A DNA stretch of 37,602 bases from UBA3076 sp964646435 (GTDB taxonomy: Bacteria > Desulfobacterota > Dissulfuribacteria > Dissulfuribacterales > UBA3076): NCBI GenBank assembly GCA_964646435.1, contig CAZYEJ010000015.1, positions 1 through 37,602 of the forward strand, written 5' to 3'. The translations under genes and the position numbers were made by a program. Of the stretch, positions 16,100 through 24,528 are shown in pieces. Within the stretch, counting starts at the first letter, position 1, and each line of letters begins with the position of its first letter. The notes beneath the pieces were generated by a model. The model was not told where the DNA came from. It saw nothing but the letters and a program-made list of their open reading frames with translations, and did not search any database.

Positions 16100-18046
16100 A
16101 TGAGATCTATGGAATCAACGAAAGGAAAAGTGCAACCAGAAAAGGAAACCACCGAAGCATTATTGGCAGAAGGAAGGGTATTTCGGCCCTTGCCTCAGTC
16201 GGTTGCGGACGCCAACCTGAGTCTCAATGATTATAAGGACGCCGTGAAGCAGGGCGAATCCGATCTTGAAGCCTTCTGGGAGGAGGCCGCCCATGAATTG
16301 AATTGGTTCAAACAATGGGACGAGGTGCTTGACTGCTCTGATGCACCGTTTTTCAATTGGTTTGTAGGCGGTAAGACCAACATTGCTTACAATGCGCTTG
16401 ATCGTCATATAAAGACTCATCGCAAAAACAAAGTAGCCATCATCTTTGAGCCCGAGAGAGGTAGCCGTGAGCGTATGACCTATTACGATCTCTACCGGGC
16501 TGCCAACAAATTTGCCAATGTCCTCAAATCCCTTGGTATCAAGAAGGGAGACCGGGTGGCGATTTATCTGCCTAATATACCTGAAATAGCCGTTGCCATG
16601 CTCGGATGTGCCAAGATTGGCGCCATACATAGTGTTGTCTACGCGGGATTCAGTGCTCTTGCCCTTCGAGAGCGGATCAACCACACCGAGGCAAGGCTTG
16701 TGGTGACCGTGGATGGGTCTCATAGAAACGGCAAGCTTGTTAAGCTAAAAGAAGTCGTGGATGAGGCCATGACGGCGTCCCCTACAGTGGAGACCGTCGT
16801 CGTGGTTCGGCGAGCAGGTGTAGAGATCGATATGAGTGATGGCCGTTACCTCTGGCTCCATGATTTGATGGATGGGGAATCTGCAGAGTTTGAGACCGTG
16901 GAGATGGATGCCAATGACCCTCTCTATATCATGTACACGTCAGGAACAACAGGCAAGCCAAAGGGTGTGGTCCATTCACACGGCGGCTATATGGTAGGGA
17001 TCAACCGGACCATGAAATGGGTGTTTGACATAAAAGAGACAGATATCTTCTGGTGTGCCGTCGATCCGGGGTGGGTAACAGGACACAGCTACGCTATCTA
17101 TGGACCACTTATCGTTGGGACTACCACGGTCATGTATGAGGGGCATCCGCTGTTTCCAGGGCCGGATCGGATGTGGCAGGTCATTGAGAAGTATGGTGTC
17201 AATATTCTCTACACAACGCCAACTACCATCAGGATGCTCATGAGGTTCGGCTCTCAGTATCCCAAAAAACACGATCTGTCTACGCTGCGGCTTCTCGGTA
17301 CGGTGGGTGAGCCGATCAACCCAGAGGCGTGGGTATGGTATTATGAGAACATCGGAAACAGGAACTGCCCGGTCATGGACACCTGGTGGCAGACAGAGAC
17401 TGGTATGTTCATGGTAGCGCCAACACCATGTAACGTGTTAAAGCCCGGTTCTGCCTTCAAGCCCTTCCCCGGTGTCCATATGGATGTGGTCGATGCTTAT
17501 GGAGAACCTGTTGGACCGGGCAAGGGAGGTCATGTAGTGGTCAAAGAGCCGTGGCCTGCCATGCTCACAACACTTTACAAAGACCCTGAGAAATACAAAG
17601 AGATCTATTGGTCAAAATTTCCGGGGATGTATCTGGCTGGCGACATTGCAACTAAAGACACGGATGGCTATTTCTGGTTCCAGGGCCGATCTGATGACGT
17701 TCTCAAAATCGCCGGTCACAGGATTGGTACAGTCGAGGTAGAAAGTGCCCTAATCAGTCACAGACATGTTGCCGAGGCCGCGTGCATCGGCGTGCCTGAC
17801 AAGGTTCGCGGAGAAGTAGCCAAAATTTTTGTCATCTTAAAGGATGGCGTCGAGGAGGATGAAGACAGCCTGGTAAACGAACTGAAGGCCCATGTCCAAA
17901 AAGTCCTTGGACCCGTTGTGGCCATCCGCGGGATCAACTTTGTGGACAAACTTCCCAAGACCAGGAGCGGCAAGATCATGCGCCGTGTACTGAAAGCGCG
18001 AGAATTAGGATTAAAGGAAGGCGATCTGTCAACCATTGAGGATTAA
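16100..18046 (+). CDS. acs: Acetyl-CoA synthetase, AMP-forming (copy 1)
   Basis: 648 residues from ATG 16100, normal length. Activates acetate to acetyl-CoA through acetyl-AMP. Motifs: P-loop YTSGTTGKPKGVVHSH, the DTWWQTETG adenylate motif, and C-terminal PKTRSGKIMRR, whose Lys (about 625) is the known acetylation control site. The frame extends to a TTG at 16082, but GAGGGAA sits 9 nt before ATG 16100, so that start is preferred. A sigma-54 promoter lies upstream. The porin gene follows after 38 nt, suggesting one transcript. Propionate is an alternative substrate. Confidence 0.95.
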   Translation: MRSMESTKGKVQPEKETTEALLAEGRVFRPLPQSVADANLSLNDYKDAVKQGESDLEAFWEEAAHELNWFKQWDEVLDCSDAPFFNWFVGGKTNIAYNALDRHIKTHRKNKVAIIFEPERGSRERMTYYDLYRAANKFANVLKSLGIKKGDRVAIYLPNIPEIAVAMLGCAKIGAIHSVVYAGFSALALRERINHTEARLVVTVDGSHRNGKLVKLKEVVDEAMTASPTVETVVVVRRAGVEIDMSDGRYLWLHDLMDGESAEFETVEMDANDPLYIMYTSGTTGKPKGVVHSHGGYMVGINRTMKWVFDIKETDIFWCAVDPGWVTGHSYAIYGPLIVGTTTVMYEGHPLFPGPDRMWQVIEKYGVNILYTTPTTIRMLMRFGSQYPKKHDLSTLRLLGTVGEPINPEAWVWYYENIGNRNCPVMDTWWQTETGMFMVAPTPCNVLKPGSAFKPFPGVHMDVVDAYGEPVGPGKGGHVVVKEPWPAMLTTLYKDPEKYKEIYWSKFPGMYLAGDIATKDTDGYFWFQGRSDDVLKIAGHRIGTVEVESALISHRHVAEAACIGVPDKVRGEVAKIFVILKDGVEEDEDSLVNELKAHVQKVLGPVVAIRGINFVDKLPKTRSGKIMRRVLKARELGLKEGDLSTIED

Positions 18047-18084
18047 CCGTTCAGACATATAATAGGGATAGGAGGATTTTTTAA

Positions 18085-19446
18085 ATGAAGCGATTTTTTG
18101 CCCCTTGCCAGGCAATAATATTTGTTTTGAGCTTAACGCTCATTAGTTTAGTTGGAGGATTGAGCACATTTGCTTATGGAGAGTCTGTCGAAGACCTGAA
18201 TCTGCAAATGAAGACCATGCAGGATCAGATGATGCAAATGCAAAAAAATGTGCAGGCCCTCCAGAATCGTATCAATCAGCTTGAAACAGCTCCGCCGGCC
18301 CCCCAGCTTGCAGCTAAGCCGGCCCCTGAGGTCCCGGCTCTGACAGCCAAGGAGGTCACGGCCCTGAGAAATCTGAAGGACCTGGGCAATGCCTGGTCCA
18401 AGTACAACATGCAACTCTACGGAAAGGTCAAGGTCGACTTTAATTACGACACGGCTGAATTCAAGAAATACAATGACTTCATAGGTTGCGTGGCCAAGGA
18501 AAGTGATTACAAAAACGACTCTACCGACTTCAACCCACGCGATACCAGGTTTGGTTTTAAAGCCAGTCATAAGTGGGATGAATGGTGGTCGGCCCTGGGT
18601 CGCGTAGAGATGGATTTCTACGGTGACAACAACGGCGACAACCTGATTCCACGCATGCGCCTAGGCTATATTGATGTCGGCTACGAAAAGACCCACACAA
18701 GCATGGTAGTCGGGCAGGACTGGATCCCGGTCTCACAGCTCAATCCATCGACTGTTGACTTCGGTATCCTGACCGCGGCAGGAAACCTGTGGTGGCGTGT
18801 CCCCCAGGTTACAGTACGGCAAGGGCTTGGAGATTTCCAGGTATTGGTCTCGGCGATGAAACACAGGCGAACGAGTACTGAGAATGAGGACCGTATGCCT
18901 TGGCTCCTTGGCCGAATACAATATTCCAATGAAATCCTGGGCAAGGGTGGCCTCGTGGCCTTTGGTGGAGGCTACCGACATGCCGACTATGGACAAAATA
19001 CTTCTAATAACACAGACCGCTGGCTGGTTTGCGGCGAGATGAAATACGTCATCGGACCTTTTACTTTTAAGGGTGAGCTCTGGACCGGTGAGGGCATCGG
19101 GCGCAACTTCCTGCGCTATGATCTGGATATGGCTGAGGACGGAGGACCTGCGTCAGCATACGGCGGATGGGCCGATCTCACATATGCCGTCAATGACAAG
19201 ACCACGATGACTGTGGGTTACGGCTTTGACAATCCCGACAATAGCGATATAGGCTACGAAACCCCAGGCGACGGCTTTAACTGGGACCGTCGTTTCACGC
19301 GCAATGAACAGTACTTCATCAATACCTGGTATTCACTGACCAAACCACTTAAGGTCGGTGCTGAGTATATTTACATCGAGACTGAGCGGAATCAACAAAT
19401 TCATCCAGGAAACCGTTTTACGGTCTCCATGCAGTATGCCTTCTAA
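18085..19446 (+). CDS. Outer-membrane porin with N-terminal coiled coil (DcaP-like)
   Basis: 453 residues. A signal peptide of about 31 residues ends near AYG-ES. A coiled coil (about 33-68, with Met/Gln heptads such as MKTMQDQMMQMQKNVQALQN) and a Pro/Ala linker follow. The remainder is aromatic-rich alternating beta strands ending in Phe (VSMQYAF), the usual signal for barrel assembly. This layout is that of trimeric porins of the DcaP kind, which pass dicarboxylic or other organic acids. It lies between two acyl-CoA synthetase genes, so uptake of acetate or a similar acid is likely. AGGAGG is before the ATG. The spacer holds CCGTTCAGACA, a word shared with the dispersed palindromes. Confidence 0.82.
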   Translation: MKRFFAPCQAIIFVLSLTLISLVGGLSTFAYGESVEDLNLQMKTMQDQMMQMQKNVQALQNRINQLETAPPAPQLAAKPAPEVPALTAKEVTALRNLKDLGNAWSKYNMQLYGKVKVDFNYDTAEFKKYNDFIGCVAKESDYKNDSTDFNPRDTRFGFKASHKWDEWWSALGRVEMDFYGDNNGDNLIPRMRLGYIDVGYEKTHTSMVVGQDWIPVSQLNPSTVDFGILTAAGNLWWRVPQVTVRQGLGDFQVLVSAMKHRRTSTENEDRMPWLLGRIQYSNEILGKGGLVAFGGGYRHADYGQNTSNNTDRWLVCGEMKYVIGPFTFKGELWTGEGIGRNFLRYDLDMAEDGGPASAYGGWADLTYAVNDKTTMTVGYGFDNPDNSDIGYETPGDGFNWDRRFTRNEQYFINTWYSLTKPLKVGAEYIYIETERNQQIHPGNRFTVSMQYAF

Positions 19447-19534
19447 GGATAAAAGGTGGTACGGGAAAGGAGGTTAAAAAGCTTATAGAAACTATCTATC
19501 GGTAAGGTCAAGGTCAAAGAATAATTACTTAAGA

Positions 19535-19549
19535 GTATTTATTAAATAC
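19535..19549. promoter_or_regulatory. Palindrome upstream of acs copy 2
   Basis: GTATTTA-T-TAAATAC is a perfect 15-nt palindrome 44 nt before the second synthetase. A direct repeat AAGGTCAAGGTC (19504-19515) lies just before it. Both could be regulator sites; no sigma-54 box is present here, and a separate promoter for the second half of the cluster is possible. Confidence 0.35.
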
Positions 19550-19592
19550 ATTCATATATATTCAACAATAAAATCATTAAGGAGTTTGATCT

Positions 19593-21671
19593 ATGGAAAA
19601 AAAAGAAGTTGCAAAAACATCTGAAGCAGAAATTGCTGTTCACTGGAAAGAGGAAGACTTGTTTTATCCTTCCACAAAATTTATTGCTCAGGCGAATCTG
19701 ACAGATGAATTTGTCTATGATCGCTTTAGCATTGATAATTTCCCTGAATGCTTCAAGGAATATGCTGATTTACTGGACTGGTACAAGTACTGGGATACGA
19801 CTCTTGATACAAGTGATGCACCTTGCTGGAAGTGGTTTGTCGGCGGGAAGATAAATGCGTGTTACAATTGTGTGGACAGACATCTTGAAAAAAATAAAAA
19901 CAAGACGGCAATCCATTGGGTCCCTGAATTAGAAAATGAACGAATTCAACATATCAGCTATCAGGAACTCTATGTAAGAGTCAACGAATTTGCTACACTC
20001 CTTCGTGACTTTGCAGGTCTGAAGGCAGGAGACAGGGTAACACTTCATATGCCTATGGTGCCGGAACTCCCGATAACCATGCTTGCCTGTGCCAGGCTTG
20101 GCATTATCCATTCTGAGGTCTTTGGAGGTTTCAGCGGCAAGGCATGCGCTGACAGAATTGTGGACTCCGGAAGCAATGTATTGATAACCATTGACGGTTA
20201 TTACCGGGGCGGGAAGCTCCTTGACCATAAAGTAAACGCCGACATAGCTGTTGAAAAGGCGGAAAAGGAAGGCCAGACCGTTGATAAGGTCCTGGTGTGG
20301 CAGCGTTATCCAGGCAAATACTCAAGCCCGACGCCCATAGTCGATGGTCGCGATTACTTTGTGAATGATCTGCTCAAGGACTATCGCGGTAAAAGAATCG
20401 ACCCGGTACCCATGCCTGCCGAAGCCCCACTATTTCTGATGTATACGAGCGGCACCACCGGAAAGCCCAAGGGATGCCAGCACAGCACGGGGGGCTTTCT
20501 TGCCTATGTAGCAGGCACATCAAAATATATCCAGGATATCCATCCGGAGGATGTTTACTGGTGCATGGCGGATATCGGATGGATTACCGGTCATTCATAC
20601 ATTGTCTACGGCCCATTGGCCCTGTGCGCATCTTCCGTTATTTTCGAAGGCGTACCCACCTATCCTGACGCCGGACGGGCATGGAGGATAGCAGAAGAGC
20701 TTGATGTAAATATCTTCCACACTGCACCAACCACCATACGGGCACTGAGAAAGGTCGGACCTGACGAACCTGCCAAGTACAATTATCACTTCAAGCACAT
20801 GACCACTGTTGGTGAGCCAATTGAGCCCGAGGTTTGGAAATGGTATCATGAGGTAGTCGGAAAGGGTGAGGCCGTAATAGTTGACACATGGTGGCAGACA
20901 GAGAACGGAGGTTTTCTCTGTAGTACAGTGCCTGCACTGAGAGCGATGAAGCCGGGGAGTGCGGGTCCTGGTGTGCCTGGTATCCATCCGATAATTTATG
21001 ATGATGATGGAAACGAACTCAAGGCAGGAGCGGGAAAGGCAGGAAATATATGCATACAAAATCCATGGCCCGGCCAGTTCCAGACCATATGGGGGGACCG
21101 TGACCGATATGTCTCTACGTATTATGCAAAGTACTGCAAAGACAAAAACAGCAAGAATTGGCGTGATTGGCCATACCTTTCCGGCGATGCCGCCATGCTA
21201 TCCGAGGATGGATACTTCCGTATCCTGGGAAGGATTGATGATGTAATCAATGTCTCAGGGCACCGGTTGGGGACAAAGGAACTCGAGTCCGCTTCTCTTG
21301 ACGTCGTTGAAGTGGCAGAGGCGGCAGTTGTACCTGTAGCAGATGAAATAAAGGGAATGGTTCCTGACCTGTATGTATCTCTAAAGCCCGGATATGATCC
21401 CAGCCCGGAATTGATTAACAAGATTTCACAGAGTCTCTGTGACTCCATTGGTAAAATCGCAAGGCCGAGAAAGGTCTGGATCGTACCGGATATGCCGAAA
21501 ACACGCTCCGGAAAAATCATGCGCAGGGTACTGGCAGCCATATCCAATGGCAAGGACGTAGGTGACACGACTACATTGGCAAATCCCGATATTGTCACTG
21601 AAATCCATAATATGTCACAGGACATGATCGAAGAGCTGAAAGAGAGCAAAAAGGCGCTGATGAAGGAATAA
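19593..21671 (+). CDS. Acetyl-CoA synthetase-like AMP-forming acyl-CoA synthetase (copy 2)
   Basis: 692 residues, about 40 longer than copy 1. It is clearly a different paralogue, with an extended N-terminus and a C-terminal helical tail after the conserved core. Motifs: YTSGTTGKPKGCQHSTGG, DTWWQTENGGF, and PKTRSGKIMRR with Lys641. The Trp in DTWWQTE, which keeps the acyl pocket small, suits acetate or propionate. AAGGAG is 8 nt before ATG. The OFA carrier gene follows by 39 nt. Two synthetases in one cluster could differ in affinity, in chain length, or in the direction in which they work; sequence alone does not settle this. Confidence 0.92.
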   Translation: MEKKEVAKTSEAEIAVHWKEEDLFYPSTKFIAQANLTDEFVYDRFSIDNFPECFKEYADLLDWYKYWDTTLDTSDAPCWKWFVGGKINACYNCVDRHLEKNKNKTAIHWVPELENERIQHISYQELYVRVNEFATLLRDFAGLKAGDRVTLHMPMVPELPITMLACARLGIIHSEVFGGFSGKACADRIVDSGSNVLITIDGYYRGGKLLDHKVNADIAVEKAEKEGQTVDKVLVWQRYPGKYSSPTPIVDGRDYFVNDLLKDYRGKRIDPVPMPAEAPLFLMYTSGTTGKPKGCQHSTGGFLAYVAGTSKYIQDIHPEDVYWCMADIGWITGHSYIVYGPLALCASSVIFEGVPTYPDAGRAWRIAEELDVNIFHTAPTTIRALRKVGPDEPAKYNYHFKHMTTVGEPIEPEVWKWYHEVVGKGEAVIVDTWWQTENGGFLCSTVPALRAMKPGSAGPGVPGIHPIIYDDDGNELKAGAGKAGNICIQNPWPGQFQTIWGDRDRYVSTYYAKYCKDKNSKNWRDWPYLSGDAAMLSEDGYFRILGRIDDVINVSGHRLGTKELESASLDVVEVAEAAVVPVADEIKGMVPDLYVSLKPGYDPSPELINKISQSLCDSIGKIARPRKVWIVPDMPKTRSGKIMRRVLAAISNGKDVGDTTTLANPDIVTEIHNMSQDMIEELKESKKALMKE

Positions 21672-21710
21672 TTCATCGCATTAGAGCGTCTTTAAGAAGG
21701 AGATAAATAT

Positions 21711-23009
21711 ATGACAGGTCAAGTTACAAAAGAACCGGTGCAGGCCTGGATAACCACCTTTGCAGGCACTGCCATCAACCTTTGCCTGGGCATATTATAT
21801 GCCTGGAGCATATGGAAATCGTCCCTGGTCAATGTGGACAAGGCTGGTCAAGTCATTGAAGGGGGCATGAATGCAGGTTGGACATATCTTACCAATGCCC
21901 AGGCTGCAACACCCTTTTCTCTATGCATTATCATCTTTGCCTTGTTAATGATCCCAGGAGGCCGGATACAGGATAAATTCGGCCCCAAATTAGGTGCAAC
22001 CGTGGGCGGCCTTTTCCTTGCCGCGGGTTGTATCGTTGCAGGATTGATGAAGAGCTATGCCGGGCTGATTTTCGGTTTCGGCATACTTGGCGGCATTGGT
22101 ATGGGTATTGGTTATGCCTCCCCCACCCCTGCTGCCCTGAAGTGGTTCGGTGCCCACAAACGAGGTCTTGTTGCAGGCCTTGTAGTAGGCGGTTATGGAG
22201 GGGCGGCCCTCTATATCGGCCCCCTGGCGCAGTATCTGATTGACCACTATGGGATAACAGGAAGCTTTGTAGGTCTGGGAATATTGTTCGCCGTGGTGGT
22301 TATCATTGCGGGTCAGCTCCTACTAACACCTCCGGAAGGATATGTGCCTCCAGGACCCAAAGTTGCGGCAACCGCCAAGCAGATGGCAGCGTCAACCAAG
22401 CATAATTGGAATGCCTCGGAGATGGTTAAGACTTGGCAGTTCTTTGCCCTGGTATTCATGTTCATGCTCACGACACAGTCCGGGCTTCTGATCATTGCAA
22501 ATGCTAAGGGCCTTATGGTTAGCGCAGGCAAGAACATTCCATTCCTTGCGGCAAACGCGTGGATTCTTGTCTCGTTTGGAGGTTTTATCAATGCAGCCGG
22601 ACGAGTCGGTACCGGTTCCTATTCAGATAAGATCGGGCGGGTTAATGCCTACACAATAAACTGCACCATATCGGCCATTTGCCTGTTCTCATTACCATTT
22701 GTAATTGCGATGCAGAATGTCGTGCTTCTGTTTGTGGTCGTGGGCATTGCATACTGGCAGTATGGCGGCGGTCTTGCCCTGTTGCCATCCTTTACTGCCG
22801 ACTTCTACGGACCCAAGAACCTTGGGTTCAACTACGGCCTGGTATTTCTCGGCTGGGGAGCAGGCTTTTTCATGGCAAGACTGGGTGGTACGATTGAAGA
22901 TATGACAGGCAGCCTGAACACTGCTTTCTATATCTCAGGGGCCTTGCTGATTGCAGGAGTTATCCTCGCGCGTATCACAACAAGGCCTAAATACGCTGGA
23001 GAAAAATAG
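21711..23009 (+). CDS. OFA-family MFS transporter (oxalate/formate antiporter-like)
   Basis: 432 residues with about twelve hydrophobic segments in two halves. The start WITTFAGTAINLCLGILYAWSIWK and the first-loop GGRIQDKFGPKLG are typical of the OFA (oxalate:formate antiporter) branch. GIGMGIGYASPTPAALKWF near the middle of the N-half is also family-like. OFA members move small monocarboxylates and dicarboxylates. Being last in acs-porin-acs-OFA, it is most simply the inner-membrane acetate or short-chain acid carrier. GAAGGAG lies 8 nt before ATG. A strong hairpin terminator follows within 125 nt. Confidence 0.88.
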   Translation: MTGQVTKEPVQAWITTFAGTAINLCLGILYAWSIWKSSLVNVDKAGQVIEGGMNAGWTYLTNAQAATPFSLCIIIFALLMIPGGRIQDKFGPKLGATVGGLFLAAGCIVAGLMKSYAGLIFGFGILGGIGMGIGYASPTPAALKWFGAHKRGLVAGLVVGGYGGAALYIGPLAQYLIDHYGITGSFVGLGILFAVVVIIAGQLLLTPPEGYVPPGPKVAATAKQMAASTKHNWNASEMVKTWQFFALVFMFMLTTQSGLLIIANAKGLMVSAGKNIPFLAANAWILVSFGGFINAAGRVGTGSYSDKIGRVNAYTINCTISAICLFSLPFVIAMQNVVLLFVVVGIAYWQYGGGLALLPSFTADFYGPKNLGFNYGLVFLGWGAGFFMARLGGTIEDMTGSLNTAFYISGALLIAGVILARITTRPKYAGEK

Positions 23010-23011
23010 TA

Positions 23012-23083
23012 GAAATTTGAAATTTGAAATTGGCAAAAATACTAAGATGTAGATTTATTACCTAATTTCGAATTTCGAATTTC
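23012..23083. repeat. Inverted pair of heptad arrays
   Basis: Three 7-nt units GAAATTT (23012-23033) face three units AATTTCG (23062-23083) in inverse orientation. About 19 of 22 positions can pair, with a loop of about 28 nt. The pair sits immediately after the OFA stop codon. Confidence 0.75.
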
Positions 23084-23093
23084 CAGTTTCGAT

Positions 23094-23131
23094 AAAAAGG
23101 ACGCGTGTTATAATACATGCGTCCTTTTTTT
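23094..23131 (+). terminator. Strong intrinsic terminator
   Basis: AAAAAGGACGC (23094-23104) pairs with GCGTCCTTTTT, with a further partly paired GTGT/ATAC middle and a T run to about 23131. It ends the acetate cluster. With A and T runs on both sides it could work in either direction. The next gene's ribosome site begins right behind it. Confidence 0.88.
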
Positions 23132-23146
23132 ATAAGGAGATAGTGC

Positions 23147-23713
23147 ATGAAATCTGATTGCCTTGATATCCTGAACCCCGGACGCTGTTGCCTCCTGGTC
23201 ATTGATCCCCAGGAACGCCTCATGAAGGCCATTTATAAAGCAGACAGGGTAATAGCCAATACCGCCCTTATGATACACTGTGCTGAGGCTATGGAGATAC
23301 CTGTTATAGCAACAACACAATATGAAAAGGGCCTCGGACCATTTGTACCAGAGCTTGCCGAGCTGCTTGCGGATGTCACCTGTGTGGACAAAATTGAGTT
23401 CAATGCCCTGGCAAACTATAATGTAAAACAGGTCCTTACCAATCTGCCTGCTGCTGTTGATACTCTGATTATGGTAGGGGTTGAGACCCATATATGCGTT
23501 TATCAGACTGCCGTTTGCGCAATTAAAATGGGATACATGCCATGGATAGTGGCTGATGCGGTATCATCCAGGAAAAAGCGAAATACTAAATTAGCTCTGA
23601 GCCGGATGGAAGCCGTCGGAGTATCTGTAGGACCGGCAGAGATGGCAGTTTACGAACTGCTTGGAAAGGCCGGGACTCCAACGTTCAAGGCCATGTTACC
23701 GTACCTGAAGTGA
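23147..23713 (+). CDS. Isochorismatase-family cysteine hydrolase
   Basis: 188 residues. The catalytic triad of the family is in place: Asp20 in LVIDPQ, Lys82 in DKIEFNAL, and Cys117 in GVETHICVYQT. Members hydrolyse amides or related bonds (nicotinamide, N-carbamoyl compounds, isochorismate), and this YcaC-like branch has mostly unknown substrates. AAGGAGA lies 6 nt before ATG. It starts directly after a strong terminator and is followed by a repeat, so it is probably expressed alone. Calling the substrate would be a guess. Confidence 0.85.
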   Translation: MKSDCLDILNPGRCCLLVIDPQERLMKAIYKADRVIANTALMIHCAEAMEIPVIATTQYEKGLGPFVPELAELLADVTCVDKIEFNALANYNVKQVLTNLPAAVDTLIMVGVETHICVYQTAVCAIKMGYMPWIVADAVSSRKKRNTKLALSRMEAVGVSVGPAEMAVYELLGKAGTPTFKAMLPYLK

Positions 23714-23715
23714 GT

Positions 23716-23800
23716 CAATGTTGAATGCTGAATTGTGGAAAAAGACTTAAAAGACATACACCTTAATTCAGCCTTCAGCCTTTAACCTTTAACCTTCATT
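23716..23800. repeat. Dispersed 54-nt repeat (inverted copy) plus heptad array
   Basis: 23716-23769 is the reverse complement of the repeat at 11762-11815 (about 45 of 54 identical). Then 7-nt units follow: CAGCCTT, CAGCCTT, TAACCTT, TAACCTT, CATT (23769-23800). Confidence 0.75.
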
Positions 23801-23833
23801 GTGCGCAGCAAATGGGGTATTTTCAGCGGAATC

Positions 23834-24064
23834 ATGAATCATATTTTTCCTTGGACACTAACCGCTCTCAGTATAATAGGGGCAATACTGAACATAAGAA
23901 AAAAACGTTCTGGTTTTGCGTTCTATACAGTAGCCAACATTGGCTGGATAATCGTTAATATCTATCACGGAATTTATGCGCAGGCGACCCTGTTTATAGT
24001 CTTCACCGGGCTTTCTATCTGGGGATGGATAGAATGGGGACGCAAAAAGTGGGGCAGACCATGA
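23834..24064 (+). CDS. Small three-helix membrane protein (PnuC-like fragment fold)
   Basis: 76 residues from ATG 23834 (AGCGGA just upstream). The frame is open back to a GTG at 23801 that lacks a ribosome site and lies at the edge of a heptad repeat. There are three hydrophobic segments: about 5-20, 27-46 and 49-66, the last ending WGWIEWGRKKW. The pattern N-IRKKRSGF-x-FYTVANIGWIIVNIYHG resembles the repeated three-helix unit of PnuC-type vitamin precursor carriers, so a small homo-oligomeric carrier is possible. That likeness is weak. The stop overlaps the archease ATG (ATGA), so the two are coupled. Confidence 0.6.
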   Translation: MNHIFPWTLTALSIIGAILNIRKKRSGFAFYTVANIGWIIVNIYHGIYAQATLFIVFTGLSIWGWIEWGRKKWGRP

Positions 24065-24480
24065 CGGCATTCTTTGAAACCTTTGATCACGGAGCTGACA
24101 TGTGGATCAGAGGTAGAGGCAAGACATTGTCAGAGGCCTTTGAAAATGGTGCGAAGTCAATGTTTTCGCTCTTGGTGGAAGACTTTGATACAGTCATCCC
24201 TGAAAAATCAGTCATAATTTCCTGCGAGTCTTTTGATCTGGAGGGTCTGTTTGTTGCCTGGCTCAATTCCCTTTTGGCTGAATCTGATATACAAAGGTTG
24301 ATATTCAGCGACTTCAAAGTGAAAATACAGGACTTTACACTTACAGGAACAGCAATGGGTGAACCCTTCGATTTCTCAAGGCACCAGCGAGGGGTGGAAG
24401 TTAAAGGAGCAACTTTCACCGAACTTGCAGTCAGGCAAGATGGAGGCTGGTGGATTGCCCAGTGTGTTGTAGATGTATGA
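24061..24480 (+). CDS. Archease (RtcB activator)
   Basis: 139 residues from ATG 24061. The start FFETFDHGADMWIRGRG and the end WWIAQCVVDV are the two conserved, metal-binding ends of archease; the middle shows LEGLFVAWLNSLL. Archease speeds up guanylylation of RtcB and allows repeated turnover. The rtcB gene follows after 48 nt, a common pairing. An earlier in-frame ATG (24025) would overlap the preceding gene by 40 nt and add residues outside the family, so it was not used. Confidence 0.92.
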   Translation: MTAFFETFDHGADMWIRGRGKTLSEAFENGAKSMFSLLVEDFDTVIPEKSVIISCESFDLEGLFVAWLNSLLAESDIQRLIFSDFKVKIQDFTLTGTAMGEPFDFSRHQRGVEVKGATFTELAVRQDGGWWIAQCVVDV

Positions 24481-24528
24481 AACAAATGAACATCGAACAT
24501 CTTTCAAAAAGTATTTTCGAGGTGAATA

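Noticed and set aside
23012..23083. CRISPR-like array
   Set aside because: Units are 7 nt without spacers, and no cas genes are present anywhere in the window.
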